DNA of 40,495 nucleotides from Fructobacillus apis (GTDB lineage Bacteria; Bacillota; Bacilli; Lactobacillales; Lactobacillaceae), in the NCBI RefSeq assembly GCF_023893635.1, contig NZ_JAMWYK010000008.1:1-40495 (forward strand). The letters are read 5' to 3'. Position 1 is the stretch's first letter. The number at the start of each line of letters is the position of its first letter. Made by a program: the position numbers and the translations under genes. The notes below the pieces were generated by a model. That model was not told the origin of the DNA and searched no databases. It saw only the letters and a list, made by a program, of their open reading frames with translations. Positions 24,706 through 34,485 of the stretch are shown here, in pieces.

Positions 24706-25404
24706 TTATTCTTCAGCGGAATCGTCTTCCGTCTTACGTTCGGCTTCTTCCTTAGGGAGAACTGGTTCCACCCCTTCATAAGGCGTGAGGCGAACCTGCC
24801 CGTTGACGTATTCACCCAAGAAGATGTCACCAAAGTAGCTGTAACCCTGGCGCTTAATCTCTTCTTCGAGCCATTCCTCATCCTGGTCAATGGCGAGCAA
24901 CACGTCGTCGTTCGTCTGACCGTCGTAAATCAACGGATACTTTGGTGATTGTTCCCCGTATTCGATAACGGTCAACTGCCCGTTTTGTTCGAGCACGGCA
25001 CGCTTCACCTTGGAGATGTCGTAAACTTCCTGTTCACGCAGCTTGAACATCAAATCGGCGGCGGACTGACCAGCCCCAATGACCGCGTTGACATTGACTT
25101 TTCCACGTTCAATCAAAACTGAAGGCATCCCGTCAATAATACGCTTCGCGTAACGGTTGTGCTCCTTTGCGAACTTCAACACCATGACGAGCCAAGTCCA
25201 GATAATCATGACCATCATGAACTGGAACACGGTAATCGTCGGCGTGTAAATCGTACCTCCGATAATTCCACCAAGCACGTAGTTTTGCACTTGATCGAGG
25301 GCGTTTGTCGGCGCAAGGTTTCCCTTACCGAAGATGTTAATCTGGACGATGATCACTAAGAGACCAATCCCCAGCTTTAAGAGTATGGGCAAATAAACTT
25401 GCAT
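24706..25404 (-). CDS. DUF421 (YetF-like) membrane protein
   Basis: 232 residues: three membrane helices in the first 80 (LPILLKLGIGLLVIIVQINIFG; VLGGIIGGTIY; FQFMMVMIIWTWLVMVL), followed by the cytoplasmic DUF421 domain (PSVLIERGKVNVNAVIGAGQSAADLMFKLREQEVYDISKVKRAVLEQNGQLTV in outline), and an acidic tail. The family's function is unknown. Its ATG overlaps the stop of the DUF3290 gene by one base (TAATG), a common pairing in lactic acid bacteria. Confidence 0.88.
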   Translation of the reverse strand: MQVYLPILLKLGIGLLVIIVQINIFGKGNLAPTNALDQVQNYVLGGIIGGTIYTPTITVFQFMMVMIIWTWLVMVLKFAKEHNRYAKRIIDGMPSVLIERGKVNVNAVIGAGQSAADLMFKLREQEVYDISKVKRAVLEQNGQLTVIEYGEQSPKYPLIYDGQTNDDVLLAIDQDEEWLEEEIKRQGYSYFGDIFLGEYVNGQVRLTPYEGVEPVLPKEEAERKTEDDSAEE

Positions 25405-25847
25405 TATTTCACGACCTCCACCTTGTCATTAATCAGGTAAACTTCCGTCCGGCTGTATGACTTTTGGTCCTTGGACAGCGTAATCTGGTAGTACTTCTTC
25501 CCTTCCTTTGCAATCATGCCGTCTTGCATGGTCGTCGAGTTAAAGGAGATGTCCTTCTTTTTAACCTTCTGGTCGTAGGCGTAGTTCTTTGCAAAGGCCG
25601 TCATTTCGGTCTGTTGCGTGTTTTGCGCCGCGGAGTTTTGCATGTTTGTGTAGGTCAAACCACCGAAGAACAAGAAGAACAAAAAGGCGATAATCGTCAA
25701 ATCGCGGTAACGCATGTTAAAGCGGTGGCGAACCGATGCCACGAACCCGAAGGCCGCACTAACAAAGGCGATGATTAAGACGATAAATAGAAGTTTACTG
25801 TTCAAATTGTTTTGATTCGATAGGTAATCGAGTGAGTAAAATGACAT
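25404..25847 (-). CDS. DUF3290 membrane protein
   Basis: 147 residues with two N-terminal membrane helices (LLFIVLIIAFVSAAFGFVASV; DLTIIAFLFFLFFGGLTY) and an extracytoplasmic domain with the pattern KKDISFNSTTMQDGMIAKEGKKYYQITLS. It matches the DUF3290 family that is nearly always next to a DUF421 gene. First gene of the pair; an extended -10 promoter (25869-25877) lies 21 nt upstream. Confidence 0.85.
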   Translation of the reverse strand: MSFYSLDYLSNQNNLNSKLLFIVLIIAFVSAAFGFVASVRHRFNMRYRDLTIIAFLFFLFFGGLTYTNMQNSAAQNTQQTEMTAFAKNYAYDQKVKKKDISFNSTTMQDGMIAKEGKKYYQITLSKDQKSYSRTEVYLINDKVEVVK

Positions 25848-25868
25848 TTCGATGCCTCCAATGCCTAT

Positions 25869-25877
25869 ATTCTAGCA
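25869..25877 (-). promoter_or_regulatory. Extended -10 promoter of the DUF3290-DUF421 pair
   Basis: Minus strand TGC-TAGAAT with a weak TTAAAG at the -35 position (17-nt spacer). Confidence 0.45.
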
Positions 25878-25983
25878 CAAGCCAGGGGCCACTTTAAGGG
25901 TAAAAATACTCAAATTGTTCAAAATTTCAAAGCCACTTTCCCTGTCAAAGTCCAACCCGACCCATCCCCAAAAACTCGCACGC

Positions 25984-26014
25984 AAAAAGCGCCACCCACC
26001 GGGCGACGCTTTTC
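25984..26014. terminator. Hairpin downstream of groL
   Basis: Arms AAAAGCG and CGCTTTT with an inner CCC/GGG, A and T flanks. With the next hairpin it is one of two possible stops for minus-strand groESL transcripts. The remainder of 25878-26210 shows no gene. Confidence 0.65.
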
Positions 26015-26072
26015 GTTGTAGTTAACATCAGTTAAGAGCTGAATTCAAAGAATCCAGTCCCTACACCTTCTC

Positions 26073-26104
26073 AAAACGGCTTGGGCCCGTCAAGGGCCCG
26101 CCGC
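26073..26104 (-). terminator. GC-rich terminator after groL
   Basis: Minus strand CGGC-GGGCCC-TTGAC-GGGCCC-AA-GCCG followed by TTTT. A third GGGCCC palindrome lies 40 nt closer to groL (about 26137). Confidence 0.6.
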
Positions 26105-26210
26105 CTCAATCTCAAGAGAAACGCGGCACCCACACGGGCCCGCGGCACACTTCGAATCAATCATTGCTTTCCATTCAGGAGACAAAAACCGGCCCTAAAT
26201 CAAGCCAACC

Positions 26211-27860
<1,650 letters not shown>

Positions 27861-28145
27861 TTAGTCCAAAATCCCGATGACGTCGGTTTCGTGAAGGGCG
27901 GTGAAGCTCTGCCCGTCGATTTCGATTTCCGTTCCGGCGAAGTGGTCGAAGACGATTTGGTCGCCTTCTTTCACGGTCATCGCTAACTTCGTTCCGTCTG
28001 GCAAAGTCCGGCCCGGGCCGGCCGCCACAACTTTACCTTGGGCCGTCTTCTTTTCGGAAGGAGCGGCAAGCACGATGCCGCCGACCGTCTGTTCACCTTG
28101 GTCGGGGACGGAAACGATTAAGCGATCTTCTAAGGGTTTCAACAT
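27861..28145 (-). CDS. groES: Co-chaperonin GroES
   Basis: 94 residues from the ATG at 28145, which has CGGAGG upstream; the frame is open for 16 codons further but that part overlaps the operator and lacks a ribosome site. The mobile loop region (GIVLAAPSEKKTAQGKV) and the VKEGDQIVFDHFAGTEIEIDG block are typical. It forms the cap of GroEL. First gene of the operon, under a strong promoter and a CIRCE-like repeat. Confidence 0.97.
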   Translation of the reverse strand: MLKPLEDRLIVSVPDQGEQTVGGIVLAAPSEKKTAQGKVVAAGPGRTLPDGTKLAMTVKEGDQIVFDHFAGTEIEIDGQSFTALHETDVIGILD

Positions 28146-28166
28146 GGATATACCTCCGTAAAATGC

Positions 28167-28193
28167 TTGGCAGAACACAGTCGGCACTGCCAA
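28167..28193 (-). promoter_or_regulatory. CIRCE-like operator of groESL (diverged)
   Basis: Minus strand TTGGCAGTG-N9-TTCTGCCAA. The spacing is that of CIRCE (9-9-9) and seven of nine pairs are symmetrical, but relative to TTAGCACTC-N9-GAGTGCTAA the third base and its mate have changed together (A to G, T to C). It lies between the promoter and the groES ribosome site, where HrcA binds. Confidence 0.6.
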
Positions 28194-28204
28194 TAATTGT
28201 CTTT

Positions 28205-28232
28205 AGTATAGCAGAGCAAAAACCGTTGTCAA
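28205..28232 (-). promoter_or_regulatory. Promoter of groESL
   Basis: Minus strand: -35 TTGACA (28227-28232), 16-nt spacer, -10 TATACT (28205-28210) with a TGC extension. Confidence 0.8.
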
Positions 28233-28247
28233 AGGCTAGAAGACAGT

Positions 28248-28283
28248 AAAAAAAGCCCCGCCAAATCAATTTTGGCGGAGCAA
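28248..28283 (-). terminator. Terminator of the nitroreductase gene
   Basis: Minus strand GCTCCGCCAAA/TTTGGCGGGGC stem with a 5-nt loop and T7; about 50 nt after the stop codon. Confidence 0.88.
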
Positions 28284-28334
28284 TTTAAACCGAATTTCAA
28301 ACGGAGGATTTAAGCTTCATTTGAATATCAGCTG

Positions 28335-29081
28335 TTACTTTAAATTAAGGCCCTTATCCATTGGATACTTGGACAAACGTGGGTCGGCTGGAATCATCTT
28401 GAACAACTTGGCGTTGTGCTTGGTCCAGTTCGTGTCCATGTCACGTGCACCGTAGTAGTCGGCCATCGTCTTGTCGTATTCGTTGACGGCTGCTTCGACC
28501 TTCTTTTCGTCGTAGCGACCTTCCATAACGGAACCTGACAAAGGCAACTTTGGCTTTACACCTGGTTCTTGGTCAGGGTAACCGACGGAGAATCCCATGA
28601 TTGGCTTGACGTACTTAGGCAAGTCCAATTCCTTTTCGTACAATTCGAAGGCGCCCATGACACCGGCCATGGTAACCGTACCGAGGCCGAGTGATTCGGC
28701 TGCCACTTGGGCACGGCCCAAGGTGATGGAAGCCGAAACGATTCCACCTTCCAAGAATTGGTAGTGTTGGATGCGGTCTTCGATGACAGCCTTGGCTTCG
28801 TCGTCTTGGCCGATCAAGTCGCGGTTCCAATCCACGCAGGCCACGTAGAAACGTGGGGCAGAAGCGATGTAGCCCATGTGGACCGTGTCGGTAATCTTCT
28901 GCTTCAAGTCCTGATCCGTGATTTCAATGAAGGTCACGGGTTGGTAGTTTTGCATGTTGGGACCTGCAAAGGCGGCTTCGAAGATGGCATTCATCGTTTC
29001 GTCTGAAACGGGCTTATCCTGGAAAGCACGGATGGATGCGTGATTGTTTAATTGCTTTAAAACTTCGTTTGATTCGACCAT
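28335..29081 (-). CDS. NADPH-dependent nitroreductase/oxidoreductase (NfsA/NfrA-like)
   Basis: FMN-dependent oxidoreductase of 248 residues. It has the family opening HASIRAFQDKPV, AAFAGPNMQNYQPVTF with its flavin contacts, the GGIVSASITLGRAQVAAESLGLGTV core and a C-terminal GVKPKLPLSGSVMEGRYDEKK block, as in NfsA and NfrA proteins that reduce nitro compounds, quinones or flavins. I chose the ATG at 29081, 9 nt after GGAGG; a TTG three codons earlier would lie too close. A TATAAT (29113-29118) lies 32 nt upstream with a poor -35. Single-gene unit. Confidence 0.88.
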   Translation of the reverse strand: MVESNEVLKQLNNHASIRAFQDKPVSDETMNAIFEAAFAGPNMQNYQPVTFIEITDQDLKQKITDTVHMGYIASAPRFYVACVDWNRDLIGQDDEAKAVIEDRIQHYQFLEGGIVSASITLGRAQVAAESLGLGTVTMAGVMGAFELYEKELDLPKYVKPIMGFSVGYPDQEPGVKPKLPLSGSVMEGRYDEKKVEAAVNEYDKTMADYYGARDMDTNWTKHNAKLFKMIPADPRLSKYPMDKGLNLK

Positions 29082-29173
29082 ATATGACAACCTCCTTAAA
29101 TCGTTGTATACTATTATATCATTGGCTCTAGTGCCATACTACTGCAAAAATTATTTAATTTCTAGGAGCAATC

Positions 29174-29749
29174 ATGAATTTCTTCCACATACACATCGGA
29201 TTAAGAACGGCTAAGACGGGGTTTGCTGTCATGCTGATCATGATTGCGTACCAGTTTGTTGACCGGCCAGCCTTCGTGCCAGCATTGGCAGCCGTCTTTG
29301 CGCTGCGCGACACCTGGGATAATACGATGACGTTCGGAAAAGTCCGACTCGTCTCGAACGCCATCGGTGGTGGACTGGCAATTGTCTACTACCTGGTGCG
29401 CGAATACACGCACAACGCGAGCTGGTTGGAAATCTTCGTGATTCCAATCCTGGTGATTCTCGGAATCATCATCCACGATAAGATTAACTACAACGTGGGA
29501 ATTGTTGGTGGAATGGCCGCCTTCTTGATGATTGCGTTGACTATTCCGTTGGACGCGACGATCACGTACGTGATCTTGCGAGTGCTGGACGTCTTTATCG
29601 GGGTGGTTGTGGCGCTAATCATCAACTGCTTCTTTATGCCGAAGGAAATCGAAAAGATTGAAGAAGGCATGATAAAGGTCGAAAAGAAAACCGTCGAGGT
29701 GGTCCACCATATCGAGGGTAAGGATAAAGAGAAGCATAACCACGATTAA
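29174..29749 (+). CDS. Aromatic acid exporter-like membrane protein (ArAE/FUSC-type)
   Basis: 191 residues: an N-terminal IGLRTAKTGFAVMLIMIAYQ block, PAFVPALAAVFALRDTWDNTM, about five to six membrane helices and a charged, histidine-rich tail. This matches the short, single-domain group of the aromatic acid exporter family found in lactobacilli. Substrate unknown. AGGAGC lies 7 nt before the ATG; divergent from the nitroreductase with a shared 90-nt gap, so both might respond to the same signal. A terminator follows. Confidence 0.78.
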   Translation: MNFFHIHIGLRTAKTGFAVMLIMIAYQFVDRPAFVPALAAVFALRDTWDNTMTFGKVRLVSNAIGGGLAIVYYLVREYTHNASWLEIFVIPILVILGIIIHDKINYNVGIVGGMAAFLMIALTIPLDATITYVILRVLDVFIGVVVALIINCFFMPKEIEKIEEGMIKVEKKTVEVVHHIEGKDKEKHNHD

Positions 29750-29779
29750 TCACCTGTCAAAGTCAAAAGCGACTCATAC

Positions 29780-29809
29780 AAAAAGCACACCTGACGGTGT
29801 GCTTTTTTG
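29780..29809. terminator. Bidirectional terminator
   Basis: AAAAGCACACC/GGTGTGCTTTTTT stem with a TGAC loop between two convergent genes. Confidence 0.9.
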
Positions 29810-29814
29810 TTTGG

Positions 29815-30204
29815 CTATAGTCCTAAAACGAGATTTCGGTAGTCGACGGATTGTCCGACGTGTCCAAGGACGGAGCGGGCCAAGAAGTCGGAGTGAAAGA
29901 GGATGCGGAGGTCTTCTTCAATCTGTTCGGTTAACTCGGGATAAGCGGTCTCAAATTTGACCTTTGTGAAAACGGACGGAAGGCCTAAAAGACAAACTAA
30001 CGGCGTGACCAGTCCTTCAAGGAAATAGGAACTCACGTCCCCGACTGCGTCGGGAAAAACAATAACGAAGCCTTGCTCGAGGTCAGCAAGGCAAAGCTGA
30101 GGTTCAATCTGTTCGTGAAAGACAAGGTTGCCGGTGTAAGAGCCACCGCATCCCCAAATCCCTGCGTTGGGCAGGTTCAAATGAATAGTCTTTGGTTCGG
30201 TCAT
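29815..30204 (-). CDS. Solitary STAS-like (DUF4325-type) protein
   Basis: 129 residues from the ATG at 30204 with GAAAGGA about 10 nt upstream; an ATG four codons earlier overlaps that site. It repeats the pattern of the tandem copies at 23-24 kb: IHLNLPNAGIWGCGGSYTG, LVFHEQIEPQL, GFVIVFPDAVGDVSSYFLEGLV, KVKFETAYPELTEQI. It is clearly diverged and has an extra C-terminal 35 residues. The gene stands alone, about 5.7 kb from the operon, with a TATACT (30243-30248) upstream that could be its -10. Perhaps an interacting or ancestral member of the same family. Confidence 0.65.
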   Translation of the reverse strand: MTEPKTIHLNLPNAGIWGCGGSYTGNLVFHEQIEPQLCLADLEQGFVIVFPDAVGDVSSYFLEGLVTPLVCLLGLPSVFTKVKFETAYPELTEQIEEDLRILFHSDFLARSVLGHVGQSVDYRNLVLGL

Positions 30205-30332
30205 GGTTGGTACCATCCTTTCTTGAAGCATTTGTTGCCACAAGTATAGCCCTTCGAAAGCCCGATTCTGATACCAATGAGGAATAAGATAATTGGCTCT
30301 GAATTACATATAATTCTCCATCTACACAAAGG

Positions 30333-30362
30333 AAAAAAGCACACCGAGGCGGTGTGCTTTTC
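30333..30362. terminator. Terminator after the GIY-YIG gene
   Basis: AGCACACC/GGTGTGCT with A6 and TTTTCTT flanks. Its flanks are very similar to those of the hairpin at 31313-31341 on the other side of the gene. Confidence 0.85.
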
Positions 30363-30377
30363 TTGATTGAAATATGA

Positions 30378-31196
30378 TTATCCGAGGTCTACTTCAATAT
30401 CTTTTTCGAGTAACGAAGCCATTTTCTCCAAGCGGTTCTTCATTCGCTCGCGGGAATAACATACATAAATGAAGTAGGGAGTTTCTGGGATTTTTTCAGT
30501 TAAACGGGCCCCATTTCTAGAAATGCGTTCTTCTTCGCCAATAAAGGCCGTTGCCGTTGGCTCTTCATCCGTCATCAACGGCGCCAGTAGTTCTACATTT
30601 TCATTTTGCAAAACATCCGTCATCACTTCAATAAACACCCGCCGGCCACTTTTACCGTTATAACTTTTACCATTAAATCGAATGCCGTTATGTCCGGAAT
30701 TTAGATTTGTTTCAGGCTCTTCATCGGTTTCAAAAAGATCGATGTTTGCTACATCAGTCAGTACGCGATTGACTTGTTTAAGGGAAGTATTAGCCGTCAA
30801 CTTTTCCATTTTATTGATATAGCTGGTATTACCTGCTGTATCATTATCAAGCTTCAAATCACTGTCTGAAAACGTACTAATTAATGAAGCTTCTAAATAA
30901 TCTAATTGAGCTTTTGAAAGGTACCCGTCCTCACGACCAAAGAATACAACTTTCGTCCACCATTTTTTCTTCAAGTCATGCTGGTGCAGACGACTAAAAA
31001 TAGAACGAGAAGCTTGCCCTACGTATCGTTGCTGATTCCCAAAAAGAATATAAACGCCCGGCTTTTTTGACTCTTCTAGTAGGTTCAACTTAGATAAATC
31101 TTCTCGATTTGCTTCGACAATGAATGACGGTTCTGCATAGAAAACAGAAATATGGTCATTACTATTGTCTTCATTTATAAAAATATGTTTTGGCAT
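30378..31196 (-). CDS. GIY-YIG nuclease-like protein
   Basis: 272 residues. A GIY-YIG nuclease domain is visible at about 45-125: GVYIL (47-51), YVGQASR (58-64, with the catalytic-type arginine R64) and the LEASLI helix with E102. The C-terminal half, starting at about IRFNGKSYNGKSGRRVF, is a separate domain of unknown type that might bind DNA. Such genes often sit in restriction-modification or defence regions, as this one does (type I system next door). It is flanked by two similar terminators, so it is a self-contained unit. AT-rich codon use. A true DNA-cutting role is inferred from the motif only. Confidence 0.65.
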   Translation of the reverse strand: MPKHIFINEDNSNDHISVFYAEPSFIVEANREDLSKLNLLEESKKPGVYILFGNQQRYVGQASRSIFSRLHQHDLKKKWWTKVVFFGREDGYLSKAQLDYLEASLISTFSDSDLKLDNDTAGNTSYINKMEKLTANTSLKQVNRVLTDVANIDLFETDEEPETNLNSGHNGIRFNGKSYNGKSGRRVFIEVMTDVLQNENVELLAPLMTDEEPTATAFIGEEERISRNGARLTEKIPETPYFIYVCYSRERMKNRLEKMASLLEKDIEVDLG

Positions 31197-31312
31197 ACCC
31201 TCACCCTTTTACTAATCACTTCTATTTTAAATTAAACCTCTATCTTGGGAATAAGTCCAATTACCGTTCATTTAAGATTCACCTACCAAACTTAATATGG
31301 GTAAAACCAAGG

Positions 31313-31341
31313 AAAAAAGCACTCCTTGCGGAGTACTTTTC
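31313..31341 (-). terminator. Hairpin between the GIY-YIG gene and the recombinase
   Basis: Minus-strand AGTACTCC/GGAGTGCT stem with a 4-nt loop and T6. No minus-strand gene ends nearby; it would stop transcripts that come through from hsdS antisense to the recombinase. Confidence 0.7.
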
Positions 31342-31372
31342 TTTATTCAAACCATTATAGAAAGAGGACACT

Positions 31373-32302
31373 ATGTCTAACCAGAACAAAAACGAACTAT
31401 TTCATCGCTACTATAAACGCTGGATTCTCATGTACAAAGAAGGAGCCATTCGCCCCGTTACGATGTCAAAATATCGGATGACACTTAAGTGGCTAATTAA
31501 GCTCTCACCCAATTTAAAGGTGGGCGAACTTAATCGAATCACCTACCAGCAGTTACTCAATGACTATGCAGAAGAACACGAGCGTCAAACAACAATGGAC
31601 TTCCATCATCAATTGAAAGGAGCAATCCTTGACGCAGTTGATGATAATTTAATTGATCGAAATCCAACCCGAAAAGCCATTATCAAGGGTAAGACACCTC
31701 GGGAAAAAAAGCCCAAATATTTGAATCAGTTCGAGCTTCACAAACTTCTCACTCAACTCGATTTGGCGGCGGAAGTTAATTGGGACTGGTTTATTTTGCT
31801 CATAGCTAAAACAGGAATTCGATTCTCTGAAGCACTAGCCTTAACACCAGGAGACTTCGATTTTTCACACCAAATGCTAACGATCAATAAAACCTGGGAC
31901 TACAAAGGTAAAGGAGGATTCTTACCGACTAAGAACCCCTCTTCGGTTCGTAAAATGCAAATTGACTGGCAAACCGTTATGCAATTCTCGGAATTGATTA
32001 AAGAGCTTCCGGAAGGGAAACCAATATTTGTTCATGGAAAAGATAACATCTACAATTCAACAATAAACAACTTACTGGCAAAGCATTGTAGAAAAAACGA
32101 ATTACCAATCATATCAATCCACGGATTACGTCATACCCACGCATCCCTTTTGCTATTTGCCGGAGTGTCGATTGCCAGTGTTGCCAGACGTCTTGGCCAC
32201 GCTTCAATGACAACAACTCAAAAAACATATCTCCACATTATCCAAGAACTAGAGAACCAGGATGTGGACCTCGTCATGCGTTCACTTTCTAGTTTAAGTT
32301 AA
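31373..32302 (+). CDS. Tyrosine recombinase (hsdS-linked)
   Basis: 309 residues with an N-terminal SAM-like DNA-binding domain (about 5-100) and the catalytic domain carrying R150 (TGIRFSEAL), the HGLRHTH box near 249-255, GHASMTT and the tyrosine in KTYLHI near 285. Such recombinases next to hsdS invert hsdS segments to switch type I specificity (PsrA/CreX-type). Its end overlaps the end of the convergent hsdS by 14 nt, which fits that role. The ribosome site is AGAGGA. No second hsdS fragment or matching inverted repeat is present in this window on the other side. Confidence 0.85.
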   Translation: MSNQNKNELFHRYYKRWILMYKEGAIRPVTMSKYRMTLKWLIKLSPNLKVGELNRITYQQLLNDYAEEHERQTTMDFHHQLKGAILDAVDDNLIDRNPTRKAIIKGKTPREKKPKYLNQFELHKLLTQLDLAAEVNWDWFILLIAKTGIRFSEALALTPGDFDFSHQMLTINKTWDYKGKGGFLPTKNPSSVRKMQIDWQTVMQFSELIKELPEGKPIFVHGKDNIYNSTINNLLAKHCRKNELPIISIHGLRHTHASLLLFAGVSIASVARRLGHASMTTTQKTYLHIIQELENQDVDLVMRSLSSLS

Positions 32303-32831
32303 CTAGCGGAAAAGTATTACGCTGATGAAGAGTGATAACTTGCTCCACATTACTGATTAGCGTTCCAAGCTTCATCTGCTCATCTATCTCTGGTACTTTG
32401 AAAGACAAAGAAGTAAGCATATCCATAACGATGTATGGAATATTTCCAGTACGGGCTTCTTCCTGTATCTTTCGTGGAAGTGCCTTAGAGATTGAAACAT
32501 AAAGGAAGGTTCTATCTATCTTCATATTCTGCAAAACGTACGTACGCTGGTATGCGTTGAACTTTCCATCAGCAAAGTGCATATAGCCAACAGTCGCTCC
32601 GTTTCCGGCAATTGTTATCGCCGGACCTTCAAAAGCCCACTGATCTATTTTATAAGTCTTCACACCCGAGGTATAAAAATCATACTCTCCGTTTTCATCC
32701 ATGGCGTTAGCGTCAAGTTTACCGGTAGTAATATCAGCATTACCACCCAACTTACGCTGTTCCCAATCGTCGGTATAGCCGGCGAAACGAATATCAGGAA
32801 TCATCTTTTTGGATTTTCCATTATTCATCAT
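32289..32831 (-). CDS. hsdS: Type I restriction specificity subunit, half-length (one TRD)
   Basis: 180 residues. It begins like normal HsdS (FAGYTDDWEQRKLG), has one target recognition domain (about 30-145), and then the central conserved segment DEQMKLGTLISNVEQVITLHQRN, after which it stops within eight residues. A complete HsdS is around 380-420 residues with two TRDs and the conserved segment continuing into a long helix. So the second half is missing. The break is at the LHQR block, the usual hsdS recombination point. Half-S proteins can work as dimers, giving a symmetrical target. The start overlaps the hsdM stop (ATGA). Confidence 0.88.
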   Translation of the reverse strand: MMNNGKSKKMIPDIRFAGYTDDWEQRKLGGNADITTGKLDANAMDENGEYDFYTSGVKTYKIDQWAFEGPAITIAGNGATVGYMHFADGKFNAYQRTYVLQNMKIDRTFLYVSISKALPRKIQEEARTGNIPYIVMDMLTSLSFKVPEIDEQMKLGTLISNVEQVITLHQRNTFPLVNLN

Positions 32832-34471
32832 TTGAGCACCTGCTTTAGAATATCAAGCGTCTTTTGACTATCTTCATCAGTTGCGACTAAATCATCCATC
32901 TGTTCGTTGATTTGCTTTGTTAATTCTGCGATTTCTGAATCGATTGATTGCATATCTGAAAGCAAAGCTTCAGCATCAACTGGTTCTTCTTCTTCAAAAG
33001 TATCAACATAACGAGGAATATTTAAGTTGAAGTCGTTTTCTTCAATTTCGTCTAATTGAGCAACATGCGCATACTTCTCAACATCTTCACGCTTTTGGTA
33101 GGTATTGATAATCTTATCAACATCAGAGTCACGAAGTACGTTTTGCTTCTTACCCTTTTCAAAATCGTTCGAAGCATCAATAAACAAGATGTCCTTGTTT
33201 TTTCGATTCTTCTTGAAGACAAGTACAACTGTCGGGATTCCAGTAGAGAAGAAGATTCCTGATGGCAATCCAATGACCGCATCAAGATAGTTCTTTTCAA
33301 TAATTGCCTGACGAATCATTCCTTCAGCAGCCCCACGGAAGAGAACCCCGTGTGGCAAAACGATAGCCATCGTTCCTTCACGGTCCAAGTGGTACAAACC
33401 ATGAAGAACAAAGGCATAATCAGCCTTCGTTTTTGGCGCAAGCTTTCCGAAGTCCTTGAAGCGCGGATCCTTCATCTTGTTGTCATTGTTATCCCACTTG
33501 GCAGAGTATGGAGGGTTTGCGACAACGGCATCAAAGGTAACCGGAGCCATCACACCGTTTTCTTCACGTGAGGGCCAATCATCTTCCAAAGTATCTGCAT
33601 TACGCAAATCCATGTTTTGGTAATCGATACCGTGCATCATCAAGTTCATACGAGCCAAGTTATAAGTGGTCGTGTTTAGCTCTTGTCCTTCAAAAGCAAC
33701 ACGGCCCTTTTCTTGTCCGTTTGGTAATTGATCTTGAACCGTTAACAAAAGGGAACCTGAACCCATAGCCGGATCGTATACCGTGAACTGACCTTCTTGC
33801 TTGGCATCAAGTGAAACCAACTTTGCCAAAATCTTTGAGACTTGGTGAGGCGTATAGAATTCTCCAGCCTTTTTACCTGAATTACCGGCAAATTCGGCAA
33901 TCAAATATTCGTAGACATCCCCCAAAATATCGTGACCTTGGTCATCTTGGTACTCAAAAGTATCAACGGATTCAACAACCGCTCCAAGTGACTTAGCACG
34001 TGCTGCCGTTGAATTTCCAAGACGAGAGTTTCCCAAGTTAACGTCCGCAAAGATTTCACTAAAGTCTTCTTTTGCTGATTGGTTCAACTGTGCATTCTTG
34101 TTGAACTCGTCAAACATATCTTGGTAATCGGAAGGCTTAATATCCCCGGAATTGACTTTGCCAACAATTGTCTTCCAAGTGAATTCTGGTTCGATGGCAT
34201 AACCAAGGTTACGAGCAATATCTTCAATATATTCAGCTCGGTCCTCCCCCTTCGCTTCACGAAGGTAAGCATCGTTTACACTTTCCCCATCCTTCAAATC
34301 AAGAATGTTTTCGTTCACCAAGTATTCTTCTTGGTGTTCTGAAAGGTAACGATAAAACATGAATCCCAAAATGTAGTTACGGAATTCAGAGGCATCAAGG
34401 TTTCCTCGCAAGTCGTTAGCCATTGACCAGAGTTGGCTGGTAATGGATTTTGCGGTTACTTGTTCAGACAT
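32828..34471 (-). CDS. hsdM: Type I DNA methyltransferase subunit
   Basis: 547 residues, N6-adenine methyltransferase. The N-terminal HsdM domain (SQLWSMANDLRGNLDASEFRNYILGFMFYRYLSE in outline), GEFYTPHQVSKILA, SAM-binding motif I VYDPAMGSGSLLL near 237, and the catalytic NPPY near 318 are intact. The C-terminus is helical, for contact with HsdS. It overlaps hsdS by four bases and is 14 nt after hsdR, so hsdR-hsdM-hsdS is one operon. Confidence 0.96.
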   Translation of the reverse strand: MSEQVTAKSITSQLWSMANDLRGNLDASEFRNYILGFMFYRYLSEHQEEYLVNENILDLKDGESVNDAYLREAKGEDRAEYIEDIARNLGYAIEPEFTWKTIVGKVNSGDIKPSDYQDMFDEFNKNAQLNQSAKEDFSEIFADVNLGNSRLGNSTAARAKSLGAVVESVDTFEYQDDQGHDILGDVYEYLIAEFAGNSGKKAGEFYTPHQVSKILAKLVSLDAKQEGQFTVYDPAMGSGSLLLTVQDQLPNGQEKGRVAFEGQELNTTTYNLARMNLMMHGIDYQNMDLRNADTLEDDWPSREENGVMAPVTFDAVVANPPYSAKWDNNDNKMKDPRFKDFGKLAPKTKADYAFVLHGLYHLDREGTMAIVLPHGVLFRGAAEGMIRQAIIEKNYLDAVIGLPSGIFFSTGIPTVVLVFKKNRKNKDILFIDASNDFEKGKKQNVLRDSDVDKIINTYQKREDVEKYAHVAQLDEIEENDFNLNIPRYVDTFEEEEPVDAEALLSDMQSIDSEIAELTKQINEQMDDLVATDEDSQKTLDILKQVLK

Positions 34472-34485
34472 GGCGTCTCCTTTAA

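Noticed and set aside
26081-26145. Three GGGCCC palindromes after groL, considered as a repeat family
   Set aside because: Two of them form one terminator hairpin; the third is probably chance in a GC-rich stretch.
31197-32302. CRISPR array or phage att site near the recombinase
   Set aside because: No repeat-spacer pattern and no tRNA or duplicated core next to the gene; its overlap with hsdS explains it better.
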